From: Bacteroidaceae bacterium | GTDB taxonomy: Bacteria > Bacteroidota > Bacteroidia > Bacteroidales > Bacteroidaceae | NCBI GenBank assembly: GCA_017521285.1 | Contig: JAFXDG010000067.1 | Coordinates: 1 to 57,491 of the forward strand | DNA: 57,491 nt | Direction: 5' to 3' | Shown: positions 57,447-57,491 of the stretch, piece by piece | How positions within the stretch are numbered: position 1 is the stretch's first letter | Layout: every line of letters starts with the position of its first letter | Translations under genes and position numbers: made by a program | The notes under the pieces: model-generated | Seen by the model: the letters and a program-made list of their open reading frames with translations, nothing else | Told to the model about the DNA's origin: nothing | Database searches by the model: none

Positions 57447-57491
57447 TATCTTTGCAGCGCTCAAACTAAAACGATAGCCAAATCATGTACA
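57447..57491 (+). promoter_or_regulatory. -7 element and probable start of a truncated gene at window edge
   Basis: TATCTTTG (57447-57454) matches TAnnTTTG. An ATG lies at 57485 with only two codons before the window ends, so the gene cannot be identified. Confidence 0.45.

Overview
The window looks like a chromosomal segment of a gut-type Bacteroidales bacterium (Bacteroidaceae/Prevotellaceae level; genus not decided). The reasons are Bacteroidetes-type promoters (-7 element TAnnTTTG, sometimes with TTTG or TTG 19-22 bp upstream), few Shine-Dalgarno sites, an ATP synthase operon in the order beta, epsilon, a, c, b, delta, alpha, gamma, Bacteroidetes-only families (DUF6266, FISUMP-type lipoprotein, DUF1573), a one-piece 1182-residue pyruvate:ferredoxin oxidoreductase, and GH127/GH13 carbohydrate enzymes. 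No rRNA operon, CRISPR array, prophage or complete insertion sequence was seen. There are two tRNAs (Arg-TCT, Gly-CCC).

Layout. 0-8 kb: dispersed repeat, lepA, a Crp/Fnr-type regulator, an Hsp20 with an unusual Cys cluster, an AlaX-like editing protein, an orphan HpaII-family endonuclease-like gene, a 49-aa acidic ORF, a YqeY protein, an EamA transporter and a small lipoprotein. 8-21 kb: GH13 amylase, fabD, thiD, UDP-glucuronate decarboxylase followed at once by a soluble response regulator/kinase hybrid, an ATP-grasp-like protein, an AAA ATPase and nifJ. 21-25 kb: a 1.5-kb AT-rich gap with a copy of the left-edge repeat and a perfect 27-bp inverted repeat, then a two-gene islet (uracil-DNA-glycosylase-like protein plus a 56-aa ORF) bracketed by inverted hairpins, a HAD hydrolase and a WYL regulator. 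25-33 kb: formate-THF ligase overlapped by a secreted GH127/146 enzyme, a CotH/F5-8C/dockerin-like secreted protein and a small membrane protein. 33-37 kb: the most accessory-looking part, with tRNA-Arg, a DUF6266 gene, an unidentified structured RNA or leader, and a lipoprotein whose C-terminal lectin-like domain looks like a diversity-generating-retroelement target. 37-49 kb: an AddB/AddA-like nuclease-helicase pair with an acyl-CoA ligase, a HAD phosphatase, panB, a DUF1573 protein, tRNA-Gly and a tryptophanase-family lyase. 49-57 kb: the ATP synthase operon.

How genes work together. The fermentative core (PFOR, formate-THF ligase, tryptophanase-family lyase, F1Fo ATPase) fits an anaerobe. 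The glycosidases supply sugars, and AddAB-like proteins handle double-strand breaks. A strong feature is the intergenic 'dialect' repeats: low-complexity words, GCGGAT hairpins and other palindromes sit after most genes, enter the atp operon and appear to have entered the atpG coding sequence in frame.

The best candidates for something undescribed are the RNA plus lectin-domain lipoprotein at 34.7-36.6 kb and the hairpin-bracketed islet at 22-23 kb.
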